Of a stretch of DNA of 64,000 nt, positions 9,704 to 19,219 are shown piece after piece. The stretch spans positions 62,001-126,000 of the forward strand of contig NZ_MLGE02000003.1 of assembly GCF_001792775.2 (NCBI RefSeq), in the 5' to 3' direction. How positions within the stretch are numbered: the first letter of the stretch is position 1; the number at the start of each line of letters is the position of its first letter. The DNA is from Staphylococcus pseudintermedius (lineage in GTDB: Bacteria > Bacillota > Bacilli > Staphylococcales > Staphylococcaceae). Made by a program: the position numbers and the translations under genes. The notes beneath the pieces were generated by a model. The model was not told the origin of the DNA and searched no databases. It saw nothing but the letters and a program-made list of their open reading frames with translations.

Positions 9704-10415
9704 CCGACTTGCTAACTTCGAATTTATACCCTACACCCCAAACGGTTTGTATCATTTTTGCTGCATCTGCAGAAACACGATTTAATTTTTCACGCAAACG
9801 TTTGACATGTGTATCTACAGTACGTAAATCACCGTAAAATTCGTAATGCCAAACTTCTTTTAATAATTGTTCTCTATCAAATACTTTATTAGGTGTTTTA
9901 GCTAAGAAAATGAGTAATTCATATTCTTTTGGCGTAAGATTAACCGGCGTCCCATCAGCCAATACCTTATGTGCATCATTATCAATCGTTAAATGTTTAA
10001 ATTCAATCATATCACGGGCATGCGGCTCATTTTGTTCAGCTTTTGAAGATTCTGTACGACGTAATAACGCTTTAACGCGCAACACAACTTCGCGTGGTGA
10101 AAATGGCTTAACGATGTAGTCATCAGCACCTGATTCAAAACCTTCAACGCGATTATTTTCCTCGCCTTTTGCAGTGAGCATAATAATAGGCGTATCTTTA
10201 AGTTCACGTAATTTAACCGCAACTTCAAGACCGTCCATTTCAGGCAACATTAAATCTAACAAAATACATGAATAATCATATTTTGTCGCCATGTCTAAAG
10301 CTTCGCGTCCATCACTAGCTTCTGCGATGACATAACCTTCTCTTTCTAAATATAATTTTAATAATTTTCTAATTCGATGTTCATCATCTACGACTAAGAT
10401 TTCATTAGTCATCAT
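9690..10415 (-). CDS. srrA: Response regulator SrrA
   Basis: OmpR/PhoB-family response regulator, 241 aa with this start. The receiver domain has the acidic pair near residues 11-12 and the phospho-acceptor Asp at about 54 in LLDLMLPEMDG. The C-terminal winged helix carries the VDTHVKRLREKL recognition helix. The start chosen is the first of two adjacent ATGs, 6 nt after GGGAGG, and gives the same length as S. aureus SrrA. The next ATG at 10412 is equally possible; an upstream frame to 10433 has no binding site. SrrA controls respiration, fermentation and anaerobic genes in S. aureus. Confidence 0.93.
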   Translation of the reverse strand: MMTNEILVVDDEHRIRKLLKLYLEREGYVIAEASDGREALDMATKYDYSCILLDLMLPEMDGLEVAVKLRELKDTPIIMLTAKGEENNRVEGFESGADDYIVKPFSPREVVLRVKALLRRTESSKAEQNEPHARDMIEFKHLTIDNDAHKVLADGTPVNLTPKEYELLIFLAKTPNKVFDREQLLKEVWHYEFYGDLRTVDTHVKRLREKLNRVSADAAKMIQTVWGVGYKFEVSKSDETT

Positions 10416-10457
10416 GACATACCTCCCACACATGGTGACATTTCTAACTCAAAGCAT

Positions 10458-10485
10458 ATTATACCATAATGATTTCTTCGGGTAA
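10458..10485 (-). promoter_or_regulatory. Probable srrAB promoter
   Basis: Minus-strand TATAAT at 10458-10463, with a weak TTACCC -35 at 10480-10485 and 16 bp between them. It lies about 45 bp upstream of the srrA start. Confidence 0.55.
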
Positions 10486-10523
10486 TAATAAAACAATGAC
10501 GTGCGTGCTGACTTGAATAATAG

Positions 10524-11270
10524 TTAACGTTGTTGTTGACCGTTCTCTGCAAGGTGACGAAGTGATTTCACTTCATGTGGTGACAATACACGCCCTTCTC
10601 CAGCGCCGAGCCCTTTCAAAGTGAGCGGACCAAATGAAACGCGTGATAACTTTTGTACACTAAAACCAAAATGTTCAAACATACGACGTACTTGACGGTT
10701 TCGCCCTTCAGTAATGGTAATTTCAACAAGTGACGTATTTTTTTCTTTATTTTGCTTTTTCACTTTTACTTTTGCAGGTTGTGTGAGTCCATCTTCAAGT
10801 TGAATTCCTTTTTCAAGTTGTTTCACTTGTTCACGTAAAATATACCCTTCTATTTTTGCAACATACGTTTTGGGAATTTTATAGCGTGGATGTGTCATTA
10901 AGTTTGTAAACTCACCATCATTTGTTAATAACAGCAGTCCAGATGTGTCATAGTCTAAACGACCCACTGGATAAATACGTGTTTCTAAGTCATCAAAATA
11001 ATCAGTAACGACTTTTCGACCACGATCATCTGAAACGCTCGTAATGACTTGCGCAGGTTTATAGAACAGGATATAAAGTTTGTCTTCTTGCTCAAGTGGT
11101 ATCCCTTCTACGGTCACTTCATCAGATGGACGTACTTTTGTCCCTAATTCAGTGACAGTTTTACCATTGACCTGTACTTTGCCTTCTTCAATTAATGTTT
11201 CTGCTTTACGTCGAGAGGTATAACCACTGTTCGCAATACGTTTTTGTAATCTTTCTAATTGTTGACTCAT
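10524..11270 (-). CDS. rluB: 23S rRNA pseudouridine synthase RluB
   Basis: Pseudouridine synthase of the RsuA/RluB/E/F family, 248 aa. An N-terminal S4 RNA-binding domain (about 4-60) precedes the catalytic domain with the GRLDYDTSGLLLLTNDG motif, whose first Asp is the catalytic residue. The modified site is expected to be 23S rRNA (position 2605 by analogy). The start codon directly abuts the scpB stop, so it is the third gene of a scpA-scpB-rluB operon, the Bacillus/Staphylococcus order. Confidence 0.9.
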   Translation of the reverse strand: MSQQLERLQKRIANSGYTSRRKAETLIEEGKVQVNGKTVTELGTKVRPSDEVTVEGIPLEQEDKLYILFYKPAQVITSVSDDRGRKVVTDYFDDLETRIYPVGRLDYDTSGLLLLTNDGEFTNLMTHPRYKIPKTYVAKIEGYILREQVKQLEKGIQLEDGLTQPAKVKVKKQNKEKNTSLVEITITEGRNRQVRRMFEHFGFSVQKLSRVSFGPLTLKGLGAGEGRVLSPHEVKSLRHLAENGQQQR

Positions 11271-11813
11271 TTAAGAATCTCCTTTCTGATTCACCAGTTG
11301 GCTGAAAAACGATTCAATTTCCTCTTCTTCTTCATCTGTTGTTGGGAGTGCCTCAAGACTTTCCAAACCAAAGACATTTAAAAATAAATCTGTTGTAAAG
11401 AGCTGTTGTCCACGTGCTTCGGGATTAGTTTTAGGTTCAACCAATCCTTTAGCAATCAATGTTTTAACGGGACCGTCAGATTGAATTCCGCGTATCAATT
11501 CGATATCATTACGTGTCATTGGCTGATTATAGGCTATAATGGCTAACACTTCCATGGCAGCTTGTGACAATTTGGCAGATGCTTTATTAATGATGAGTGA
11601 TTCGATATACGGTTCTGCTTCTTTTTGGGTCGTTAAAACATAAGTTTGACCGAACTTTTGTACCATGAGCCCAGGTAACTCAAGTGTATCGATCGCACGG
11701 TTTAACGTTTCGTAATCCACGTCGAGTGATGCCATCAGTTGTGCCTCATCAATGCCATCCTCACCAACTGTATACAGTATCGCAGTTAGCGCTTCAGTAA
11801 CTTTAAGCGTCAT
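11271..11813 (-). CDS. scpB: Segregation and condensation protein B
   Basis: ScpB, 180 aa, the kleisin partner that forms the SMC-ScpA-ScpB condensin for chromosome compaction and segregation. It consists of two winged-helix domains; the conserved [20 protein letters not shown] segment (about 86-105) and [19 protein letters not shown] are visible. The tail is acidic. It overlaps the scpA 3' end by 11 bp. Confidence 0.92.
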   Translation of the reverse strand: MTLKVTEALTAILYTVGEDGIDEAQLMASLDVDYETLNRAIDTLELPGLMVQKFGQTYVLTTQKEAEPYIESLIINKASAKLSQAAMEVLAIIAYNQPMTRNDIELIRGIQSDGPVKTLIAKGLVEPKTNPEARGQQLFTTDLFLNVFGLESLEALPTTDEEEEEIESFFSQLVNQKGDS

Positions 11814-12531
11814 AATTTACTCCTTTTCTAATTTCAAAGTTGTGGAAAGCTTTCACTTGTTGCAATTGTATCATGCCTGTTTTTGACATTTCGAGTAAAG
11901 CCAGAAAATGTGTGACGACGTGTTCGATAGATTCATTAAATGTAAATAAATCAAAAAATGTAATTTGAGGAACTTTCTTTAATTTATCATAAATGTATGT
12001 CGTTGATTGTTGGATGGTATACGTTTCTTTTCGAATATCCACAGTAGTCGGTTTCTTCAAAGAGACTCGTGTTTTCATTTTTTGATAAGCGACGATCAGT
12101 TTCGTTAAATCAATCGTCGTATCTTCGGGAAGGCGCTCAGAATATTCATAATGTGAAAGGTCAGTCGGTGGTTTCGTGTAATAATGTTCACGTGCTTGGC
12201 GTTTCTCTTCTAACATTTCTGAATAAGCTTTGTAATTTTGATATTCGATTAACTTTTCAACGAGCGCCTCACGTGGGTCTTCATCTTCAACTAAATCAGA
12301 TGACGTATCAGGCAACAACATTTTACTTTTAATCATCAGTAATTCTGAAGCCATCAATAAATACTCACTTGCAATATTGATCTCTAATTTTTTCATAGCG
12401 TGAACGTACTGCATATATTGTTCAGTTAATTCGCGCATAGGGATGTCATAAATATCAATTTCAAATTCATTGATGAGATGCAATAATAAGTCTAAAGGCC
12501 CGTTAAAAGCATCTAGTTTCACTTCGTACAT
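11803..12531 (-). CDS. scpA: Segregation and condensation protein A
   Basis: ScpA kleisin, 242 aa, linking SMC heads within bacterial condensin. The N-terminal [14 protein letters not shown] and [16 protein letters not shown] motifs and a C-terminal winged helix ([17 protein letters not shown]) are typical. First gene of the scpA-scpB-rluB operon, divergent from the DUF309 gene. Confidence 0.92.
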   Translation of the reverse strand: MYEVKLDAFNGPLDLLLHLINEFEIDIYDIPMRELTEQYMQYVHAMKKLEINIASEYLLMASELLMIKSKMLLPDTSSDLVEDEDPREALVEKLIEYQNYKAYSEMLEEKRQAREHYYTKPPTDLSHYEYSERLPEDTTIDLTKLIVAYQKMKTRVSLKKPTTVDIRKETYTIQQSTTYIYDKLKKVPQITFFDLFTFNESIEHVVTHFLALLEMSKTGMIQLQQVKAFHNFEIRKGVNYDA

Positions 12532-12625
12532 ATCTGTACCTCATTTCATAACGCATGTAATGTGCATAATAACAAAAAATATTATAACATGTTTGATGTA
12601 TAACAATAAATTTTTGGAGTGAGCC

Positions 12626-13132
12626 ATGTTGGAAAATGATTTAGTCCATTTTTACTATCAGTTTCATCATGAACAGCATTATTTTCTCTGTCATGATATT
12701 TTAGAAGAAGCATGGAAAATGCAACACGCCTTTTCAAAACAAGATGCGGTCGTTAGTTTAATTTTGCTTGCAACAGGAAGTTATCATTATCGTCGTGGTA
12801 ACTTTAAAGGTGCGCATAAAACATTTAACAAAGCTTATCAAATTATAGTCAATTATTCTGAAGAGACGATGGCCACTTTAGGACTTGTACGAAAAGCCTA
12901 TTTAAATATATTAACACAATTGATACAGGATACTGCACAAGAAATTCCGTTTTCACCGATTCAGCTCCCCCTCACAGCAACGATGATTGTGAAAGTTAAG
13001 ATGCAGTTTCCGGATTTTCAGGTGACTGATACAGTGGTAGAGACACCAATGATCTTACATCATCATCAGTTGAGAGATAGAAGTGACGTCATTATAGCAA
13101 GAGAAGCGGCTTTAGAGGAAAGAAGGAAATAA
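12626..13132 (+). CDS. DUF309 domain protein (YpuF-like)
   Basis: 168-aa cytoplasmic protein of the DUF309 family, found next to scpA in Bacillus (YpuF) and staphylococci. The N-terminus holds the family pattern of FL-CHDILEEAWK (about 24-35) and a YHYRRGNFKGA stretch near 50-60. The His/Glu pattern in these helices suggests a metal or phosphate ligand set but no reaction is known to me. Start supported by TTGGAG six bases upstream. Confidence 0.8.
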   Translation: MLENDLVHFYYQFHHEQHYFLCHDILEEAWKMQHAFSKQDAVVSLILLATGSYHYRRGNFKGAHKTFNKAYQIIVNYSEETMATLGLVRKAYLNILTQLIQDTAQEIPFSPIQLPLTATMIVKVKMQFPDFQVTDTVVETPMILHHHQLRDRSDVIIAREAALEERRK

Positions 13133-13364
13133 TCTCAAGCCCCTCATTTGTTGAGGCTAAATCAAGATTCTACAAGATTGTTAAATGACGCTTCTATGTA
13201 ACATGTTAGGCGTCTTTAATGGCCAACTGATCCTCGGGAGTCTCGGGTGGTTCCTGTTATCTTTCTGGGTAACGTATTTCAAACACTGTGATGATTTTGA
13301 AATCATTATTGGGATGTACTAAAAATTTCGTTTGTATGATTGTGAACGATTTTTATCATTAAAT

Positions 13365-13417
13365 ACAAAAAAATGGATGGGTATGAAGTGTGAACGGTTA
13401 GCTTCTTACCCATCCAT
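13365..13417 (-). terminator. Terminator of xerD
   Basis: ATGGATGGGT (13373-13382) pairs with ACCCATCCAT (13408-13417), extended by GAAG/CTTC. The minus strand continues into a run of seven T. It lies at the very end of xerD. Confidence 0.88.
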
Positions 13418-13418
13418 T

Positions 13419-14306
13419 TTACGCTCTTGGATGATAGTCTTGGTAAATTTTACGGATTTGATTTTTCGTAATATGTGTATACAACTGTGTTGTTGATATA
13501 TCAGAATGTCCTAACATATCTTGTACAGCACGTAAATCAGCACCATTTTCTAATAAATGTGTTGCAAATGAATGCCGTAATGTATGTGGGGTTAAACGCT
13601 TCATAATCCCTGCTTTGACACCAGTTTGCTTAATCATTTTCCAAACGCCTTGTCTGGAGAGTGGTTTGCCATGTAAATTTAAAAATAAAACATGTGTGAC
13701 CGTATGCTTTAATAACTGAGGTCTAATATTTTGAATGTAGTGTGTTAAACAATCAATGACCGTTTCGCCTAATGGGACAATGCGTTCTTTACTCCCTTTA
13801 CCGAAAACTTTGACAAAGCCCATCATTAAATTGATATCCTCAACTTCAATATTGATCAATTCAGAAACACGTATACCTGTTGCATACAGTAGCTCGAGCA
13901 TTGTTTTGTCTCGATAGCCGTTAACTTTCGATTCGTCAGGCGCCATTAATAATTGCTCAACTTCTGCGATAGATAAAACATCTGGAAGTTTACGATCATA
14001 TTTAGGCGTTTCGATAAGTACAGTTGGATCATGTGAGGTATAGTTTTCTCTTAAAGCAAACTGATGGAAACTCCGAATTGTAGATGTAAAGCGTGCAATG
14101 GTTTTTGCTGAGCGCCCTTCATCATGTAAAAAACCAAACCACTCTTGAATCATTTGGCGGTCCACAAAGTTCAAATTCGCGACTTTATGCTCAGCCAAAT
14201 AGTTCAAATAATGATTCAAATCACGGCGATAAGCAGCAATCGTATTGTTGGATAGCCCTTTTTCAATTTGAATAAATCTTAAATACTCATCTCGAATTTC
14301 TTCCAT
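13419..14306 (-). CDS. xerD: Tyrosine recombinase XerD
   Basis: Site-specific tyrosine recombinase, 295 aa, resolving chromosome dimers at dif with XerC. The N-terminal SAM-like core-binding domain covers about 1-85. The catalytic domain shows TGIRVSEL (Arg), the HTLRHSFATHLLENG box (His-x-x-Arg), LGHSDISTTQLYTH and the nucleophilic Tyr near residue 277. Full length and intact. This is the housekeeping enzyme, not a phage integrase: it sits beside fur as in S. aureus. Confidence 0.93.
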   Translation of the reverse strand: MEEIRDEYLRFIQIEKGLSNNTIAAYRRDLNHYLNYLAEHKVANLNFVDRQMIQEWFGFLHDEGRSAKTIARFTSTIRSFHQFALRENYTSHDPTVLIETPKYDRKLPDVLSIAEVEQLLMAPDESKVNGYRDKTMLELLYATGIRVSELINIEVEDINLMMGFVKVFGKGSKERIVPLGETVIDCLTHYIQNIRPQLLKHTVTHVLFLNLHGKPLSRQGVWKMIKQTGVKAGIMKRLTPHTLRHSFATHLLENGADLRAVQDMLGHSDISTTQLYTHITKNQIRKIYQDYHPRA

Positions 14307-14345
14307 AGATTGCCCCCAATTCTGTTCAAGAACTGTACTTGATTA

Positions 14346-14801
14346 TCATTTAGCCCCCTTGCCTTCTTTTTGACAAGTTTCGCAAATACCATGAAATGTC
14401 AGACGATGGTCTAAAATTTTAAAGTTATATTCATTTTCTACACGTTCTTCAACTTGCGGTAATAAATCTTCTTCAATTTCATCTACGCGGCCACATTCCA
14501 TACAAACTAAATGATGGTGGAAATGTTTTGAGCCTTCTTTACGTAAATCAAATCGAGAAACACCATCGCCAAAACTCACTTTGTCGACAACTTTCAAATC
14601 TGCTAATAGTTCTAATGTACGGTAAACAGTTGCGAGCCCAATTTCTGGTGCTTTTTCTTTCACTTTTAGATAAACATCTTCGGCACTTAAATGGTCAGCT
14701 TCATTTTCGATCAATACACGCACGGTTGCTTCACGTTGCGGTGTTAATTTGTAAGAAGACTGTTGCAACTGTTGCTTCACGCGATTCAGTCTTTCCTCCA
14801 C
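14346..14801 (-). CDS. fur: Ferric uptake regulator Fur
   Basis: Iron-responsive repressor, 151 aa, almost identical over long stretches to S. aureus Fur. The N-terminal winged helix has LTPQREATVRVL and ATVYRTLELL. The dimer domain has the HFHHHLVC motif, a CMEC zinc pair and a second CETC pair near the C-terminus. The start is GTG, preceded by a TGAGG element 5 nt upstream. A PerR-type operator lies immediately upstream, implying peroxide-linked control of fur. Confidence 0.95.
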   Translation of the reverse strand: MEERLNRVKQQLQQSSYKLTPQREATVRVLIENEADHLSAEDVYLKVKEKAPEIGLATVYRTLELLADLKVVDKVSFGDGVSRFDLRKEGSKHFHHHLVCMECGRVDEIEEDLLPQVEERVENEYNFKILDHRLTFHGICETCQKEGKGAK

Positions 14802-14826
14802 GGAAGCCTCACTCCTCTACTGAAAA

Positions 14827-14841
14827 TTATAATTATTACAA
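14827..14841. promoter_or_regulatory. PerR box upstream of fur
   Basis: TTATAATTATTACAA matches the staphylococcal PerR consensus TTATAATTATTATAA at 14 of 15 positions. It lies 25 bp upstream of the fur start. S. aureus fur belongs to the PerR regulon, so this is a likely genuine operator. Confidence 0.75.
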
Positions 14842-14905
14842 TTAGACATGTTTTCTTGTTATAAATTACCAGTAATTGAGAAAAAAAGCAACCTTTTTTC
14901 GATTC

Positions 14906-15448
14906 TTATTTAGAATGATTATAATGTAATAATAGATGTTGAAATGCAATGAATGTTTTCGCATCTTCAATCGTACGGGCTTCAACAGCTTTTTTAACAT
15001 CATCTAATGAATAAAGCACTTTCTCAACAAATTCATCTTCATCTAGGTTGACTTTACCTTCAACTAAATTATCTGCAAAATAAACAGAAATTTTCTCATT
15101 TGAAAAACCAGGTGTGCCATAAACTTCACCAATTAAAGTGAGTTTCTTTGCTTTATATCCTGTTTCTTCTTCAAGCTCTCGCATCGCTGCAGATTCGCGG
15201 TCTTCTCCAGGTTCAAGTTTGCCTGCAGGTATTTCTAACAACTCTTGTTCTAGAGCTTTACGATATTGCTTCACTAAAATAACTTGTTGATCCGGTGTTA
15301 AAGCACAAATTGCGACTGCACCGTTATGTTTTACCACTTCACGATAAGCGGTCTCATTGTTTGGTAAAGACACTTTATGTTTTTCTACTTCAATAATTTT
15401 CCCTTTATAAATGGATTCTTTAGAAATAGTTTTTTCTTCAAAATGCAT
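14906..15448 (-). CDS. nudF: ADP-ribose pyrophosphatase (Nudix)
   Basis: Nudix hydrolase cleaving ADP-ribose to AMP and ribose-5-phosphate, 180 aa. The Nudix box lies at about residues 83-105 with the REL-x-EEETG core, preceded by the LEIPAGKLEPGE segment typical of ADP-ribose hydrolases. The start at 15448 has AAGGAGAGG upstream and gives the family length; a longer frame to 15529 overlaps the start of the divergent aldo/keto reductase and lacks a site. B. subtilis keeps the same fur-nudF neighbourhood. Confidence 0.9.
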   Translation of the reverse strand: MHFEEKTISKESIYKGKIIEVEKHKVSLPNNETAYREVVKHNGAVAICALTPDQQVILVKQYRKALEQELLEIPAGKLEPGEDRESAAMRELEEETGYKAKKLTLIGEVYGTPGFSNEKISVYFADNLVEGKVNLDEDEFVEKVLYSLDDVKKAVEARTIEDAKTFIAFQHLLLHYNHSK

Positions 15449-15527
15449 GGTGAGTCCTCTCCTTTTCAAATATTCATACGGTTTGCTATCATGAATATAC
15501 AATGATTTTATCGGAAGGAGTGGCATC

Positions 15528-16448
15528 ATGCAAAAAAATGTTTTGAAAAGTGGTATCGAATTATCTGAGCTCGGCCTTGGATGTATGAGTTTAGGTACAG
15601 AAGAAAATAAAGCTGAAGAAATTATTGATGCAGCAGTGACAGCAGGGATTACATATTTTGATACAGCAGATATTTATGATCAAGGGGTCAATGAAAAAAT
15701 CGTTGGTCGCACACTTAAAAAGTATCAAAACCGTGATGATATTGTGATAGGCACAAAGGTGGGTAATCATTTAAAGGAAAACGGTGAAACATTTTGGGAT
15801 CCTTCCAAACGTTACATTAAAGGAAATGTGAAAAACTCATTACAACGGCTTGGATTAGATACACTCGATTTATATATGTTACACGGGGGTACGATTGACG
15901 ATCCACTTGATGAAACAATTAGTGCGTTTGATGAACTGAAACAAGAAGGCGTCATTCGTGCGTATGGTCTTTCTTCAATTCGTCCTAATGTGATTCGTTA
16001 TTATTTACAATATAGTCAAATCGAAACGTTAATGACTCAATTCAATTTAATCGATAATAGACCCATCGATTTATTGGATGAGGTCCAAGACAAAGGTGTG
16101 AAATTGCTCGCACGCGGTCCTGTATTCAAAGGTTTATTAACGCCAAGTGCTGAAAAAGTGTTAATAACAAAATTTGCTGAGGGCATTTTTGACTACGATC
16201 ATCATGCTCTGAAAGAAACTGTAACGGCATTACAGCAAATGAACCCAGAATTGACAGGATTAGCATTCAATTATTTAAAGTCATTTGATGTTTTAGGTTC
16301 TATCATTGTCGGTGCAAGTTCAGTTGAGCAATTACAACAAAATGTGACGCACTATCATCAAGAAGTCAACCCAGCACATTTAGAACAAGCCTCTGATATA
16401 GTGAAACACTTACACTATGCACAACATTGGGAAATGCCTAACAGTTAG
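15528..16448 (+). CDS. Aldo/keto reductase (YqkF-like)
   Basis: NADPH-dependent aldo/keto reductase, 306 aa, TIM-barrel. The catalytic Asp (FDTADIYDQG, with Tyr) lies near residues 45-54, the catalytic Lys in TKVGNH near 82, and His in YMLHGG near 118. The substrate is unknown. Gene neighbours match Bacillus YqkF next to nudF. Start preceded by GGAAGGAG. It meets the SDR gene tail to tail, and the two stop codons overlap. Confidence 0.86.
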   Translation: MQKNVLKSGIELSELGLGCMSLGTEENKAEEIIDAAVTAGITYFDTADIYDQGVNEKIVGRTLKKYQNRDDIVIGTKVGNHLKENGETFWDPSKRYIKGNVKNSLQRLGLDTLDLYMLHGGTIDDPLDETISAFDELKQEGVIRAYGLSSIRPNVIRYYLQYSQIETLMTQFNLIDNRPIDLLDEVQDKGVKLLARGPVFKGLLTPSAEKVLITKFAEGIFDYDHHALKETVTALQQMNPELTGLAFNYLKSFDVLGSIIVGASSVEQLQQNVTHYHQEVNPAHLEQASDIVKHLHYAQHWEMPNS

Positions 16449-17200
16449 TGCTTCTTCCCTAAGAAAAAGGGTCGTCCTATTTTCTCAAAAAAACGTGGTG
16501 CGAGTTGGTAAAGTTTAAGTAAAAAATGAACGGACTGAGGCATATTCAGTTCTTGTTGGCGATGTTGAATCGCGTGAACAATCTTTTCGGCGAGTTGTTC
16601 AGGGTTCAACATTATTTTTTTCATTTTACGTGCATAACGACCAGATGGATCTGCTTTTGCATGAAAAGGTGTCTCAATGGGTCCAACATTGACGTTGAGC
16701 ACGTGCCATTGGGGTTGTTCGATACGTAAAGCGTTAAGTACATGATTAAAGGCTGCTTTACTTCCGCCGTAATGCGCTGCATAAGGTTGTGTTGCTAAAG
16801 CGGCTTGACTACTGATTCCAACAATAGAAGCATGCTTTGTTAAAAAAGGTGCGCATTGATTGATTAACATTGAGAAATGCACCACGTTCACTTGATACGT
16901 TTGTAAAATTTCAACAGGTGTATGTTCAAGTAACCCTTTAAAATAACCGAGTCCAGCTGAGTGTATCACGCCATCAAATTGCGTTTGGTTATTAAAATGT
17001 CGAGCTATTTGATTTACATCACTTTCTGTCGTCAAGTCACACTGAATTATTTGTACTTCTGAATTTGGAAATAACGATCTTGCTTTGTTTACATCACGTA
17101 CAAGTAGTGTAATAGAAAAATGGGCAGATATGAGGGCTTGTGCGAGTGCATACCCTAAACCGCTCGTACCACCAGTAATTAAAAAATGGCCTTGTTGCAT
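16445..17200 (-). CDS. Short-chain dehydrogenase/reductase (YqjQ-like)
   Basis: Classical SDR oxidoreductase, 251 aa. It has the TGGTSGLGYALA cofactor loop (about 9-20), an active-site Ser in VGISSQAAL, and a Tyr-x-x-x-Lys motif (YAAHYGGSKAA, about 141-151). The substrate cannot be told. It resembles Bacillus YqjQ by neighbourhood near proC and rnz. Its stop codon overlaps that of the aldo/keto reductase and no hairpin separates them. Confidence 0.84.
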   Translation of the reverse strand: MQQGHFLITGGTSGLGYALAQALISAHFSITLLVRDVNKARSLFPNSEVQIIQCDLTTESDVNQIARHFNNQTQFDGVIHSAGLGYFKGLLEHTPVEILQTYQVNVVHFSMLINQCAPFLTKHASIVGISSQAALATQPYAAHYGGSKAAFNHVLNALRIEQPQWHVLNVNVGPIETPFHAKADPSGRYARKMKKIMLNPEQLAEKIVHAIQHRQQELNMPQSVHFLLKLYQLAPRFFEKIGRPFFLGKKH

Positions 17201-17285
17201 TGTATCTCTCCCCTATTTGACTCAATAAAATGTGGTTATATGTTACTATAAGACAAGAAAATACTTTTAGGAAGTGATAGTTCGT

Positions 17286-18101
17286 ATGAAAATTGTATTT
17301 TATGGTGCAGGCAATATGGCGCATGCGATTTTTACAGGTATTCTAAATTCAAAAGTTGTTCCAGCAGACAACATTTATTTAACAAATCGTTCAAACGAAG
17401 ACATGTTGAAAGAATATGAAGAAGATTTAGGTGTTCAATATAGTTATGACGATGCCGCCTTGTTAAAAGATGCTGACTATATCTTTTTAGGCTCGAAACC
17501 ACATGACTTTGATCAATTGGCTGACAGAATTAAGCTACATGTAGAGCCAAACAATCGATTTATTTCTATTATGGCAGGGCTTCCTATTTCTTACATTAAA
17601 GAAAAGCTTGACACGACGAATCCGATTGCACGCATTATGCCGAATACAAATGCGCACGTCGGCCATTCTGTGACAGGAGTGAGCTTTTCTTCAAACTTTG
17701 GGGGTAAAGCGAAGGACGAAATTTTAGAAATTATTAATGCATTCGGTACAGCATTAGAAGTACAGGAAAATCACTTACACCAAGTGACAGCGATAACAGG
17801 AAGTGGCCCTGCATTTTTATACCATGTCTTCGAACAATATGTGATTGCAGGAACAAAATTAGGGTTAGAAAAATCGCAAGTGGAAGAATCGATTCGCGAA
17901 TTAATTATCGGAACGAGTAAAATGATTGAACGTTCAGATTTAAGTATGGAGCAATTAAGAAAAAACATTACTTCAAAAGGCGGTACCACACAAGCAGGTT
18001 TAAACGCTTTATCTGAATATGACATCGAGGGTATATTTGAGGATTGTTTAAATGCTGCCGTGAATAGAAGTATCGAACTCTCAGCACAAGATGATGATTA
18101 A
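17286..18101 (+). CDS. proC: Pyrroline-5-carboxylate reductase
   Basis: Last step of proline synthesis, reducing pyrroline-5-carboxylate with NAD(P)H; 271 aa. The N-terminus has the nucleotide loop GAGNMAHAI, and the C-terminal domain has TGSGPAFLYHVFEQ and the GGTTQAGL signature near 235. The ATG at 17286 is preferred over an in-frame GTG at 17274, because GGAAGTG sits 9 nt upstream of the ATG and overlaps the GTG. Confidence 0.92.
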   Translation: MKIVFYGAGNMAHAIFTGILNSKVVPADNIYLTNRSNEDMLKEYEEDLGVQYSYDDAALLKDADYIFLGSKPHDFDQLADRIKLHVEPNNRFISIMAGLPISYIKEKLDTTNPIARIMPNTNAHVGHSVTGVSFSSNFGGKAKDEILEIINAFGTALEVQENHLHQVTAITGSGPAFLYHVFEQYVIAGTKLGLEKSQVEESIRELIIGTSKMIERSDLSMEQLRKNITSKGGTTQAGLNALSEYDIEGIFEDCLNAAVNRSIELSAQDDD

Positions 18102-18159
18102 GTGGATAAATCAACTTAACTGTGTGCGTGCAAAGTAACTTCATAACTTAAAACTAGGA

Positions 18160-18206
18160 AAAGGCTGGGAAAACATGATATTGATATGCTCCCACCCTTT
18201 CTTTTT
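18160..18206. terminator. Terminator between proC and rnz (GGCTGGGA family)
   Basis: AAAGGCTGGGA pairs with TCCCACCCTTT with one mismatch, followed by CTTTTTG on the plus strand and A-rich sequence on the other side, so it could serve both convergent genes. Confidence 0.75.
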
Positions 18207-18225
18207 GTATAGCAATATAATGACA

Positions 18226-19143
18226 TTAAAACTGATAGCTATCGAAATCTTCTACAAATTGGAAGGATAATGGCGAATGGACTTTCAATTTCGTTTCGAT
18301 TTCATTAATATCTTCTTTCATGTAACGACTACTTATGTGTGTGAGGAGTCCGTGTTTTACGCTAGCTTTTTCAATTAACGCGAGGACATCTTCAATATGG
18401 CTATGATGATACGCATTCGCTAATGTTTTATCGCCATCAATATAAGTAGACTCATGCACTAATACATCGGCATCTTTAGCCAGCTCAAGCGCATATTGAC
18501 TCGGTCGTGTATCGCCAAAAATCGTCACCACTTGCCCTTTTTTATCAGGTCCTTTAAAGTCATTGGCATTATAGATTTGACCTTCAAATTCAAAAGTATC
18601 TTGTGATTTCACTTTTTGATACTGTGGTCCTGGAGGCATACCAAGTGCTTGTAATTTTTGCACATCTAACTTACCCGGCGTATCAGGCGCTTGAATACGA
18701 TAGCCAAAACACGGGATACCATGATTCAGTGGACGTGCGTTAACTTCGAATCCATTAATAGATAAATTCATTTGATCTTCTATTTCAATGATATGTAATG
18801 GATAATTAAGATGTGAATATGTGAGTGATAAATTGTATTCAACATAGTCTTTAATGCCTTTAGGTCCTATGACAGTCAATGGTTTGGATTCGCCACCTTG
18901 AAATGAACGGCTCGTCAACACACCGGGTAAACCGAATACATGGTCGCCATGCATATGTGTAATAAAAATATGACTGACTTTTCCGAGTTTAATTGAATGG
19001 TGTAATATTTGGTGTTGTGTTGCTTCACCCACGTCAAATAACCAAACATCAGTCGCATACGGTTCGAGTTTAAGCGCAATTGACTGTGTATGGCGTTCTT
19101 TTGTAGGTAATCCAGCACTTGTACCGAAAAATGTAATTTCCAT
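18226..19143 (-). CDS. rnz: Ribonuclease Z
   Basis: tRNA 3'-end processing endonuclease of the metallo-beta-lactamase fold, 305 aa. The [11 protein letters not shown]-terminus, the zinc motif [10 protein letters not shown] (about 62-71), the [10 protein letters not shown] exosite-side motif and the late HSHIEDV and HISSRY ligands are all present. The ATG at 19143 follows an ideal AAAGGAGGT; an upstream extension to 19311 would collide with zwf and is not used. Divergent from zwf. Confidence 0.93.
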   Translation of the reverse strand: MEITFFGTSAGLPTKERHTQSIALKLEPYATDVWLFDVGEATQHQILHHSIKLGKVSHIFITHMHGDHVFGLPGVLTSRSFQGGESKPLTVIGPKGIKDYVEYNLSLTYSHLNYPLHIIEIEDQMNLSINGFEVNARPLNHGIPCFGYRIQAPDTPGKLDVQKLQALGMPPGPQYQKVKSQDTFEFEGQIYNANDFKGPDKKGQVVTIFGDTRPSQYALELAKDADVLVHESTYIDGDKTLANAYHHSHIEDVLALIEKASVKHGLLTHISSRYMKEDINEIETKLKVHSPLSFQFVEDFDSYQF

Positions 19144-19219
19144 GCATCGTACCTCCTTTAGCGTTATATTATCATAAAACGACGAACAAACGGCAAATTT
19201 TAAGTGTAAAGCAGAATAT

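Noticed and set aside
13419-14306. XerD as a sign of a prophage or integrative element
   Set aside because: It is the housekeeping recombinase in its conserved position next to fur. No attachment repeats, phage genes or composition shift were seen.
14333-14352. Partial Fur-box-like GATTATCATT between xerD and fur
   Set aside because: Only about half of the 19-bp Fur box is matched and it overlaps the fur stop codon, so it is probably chance.
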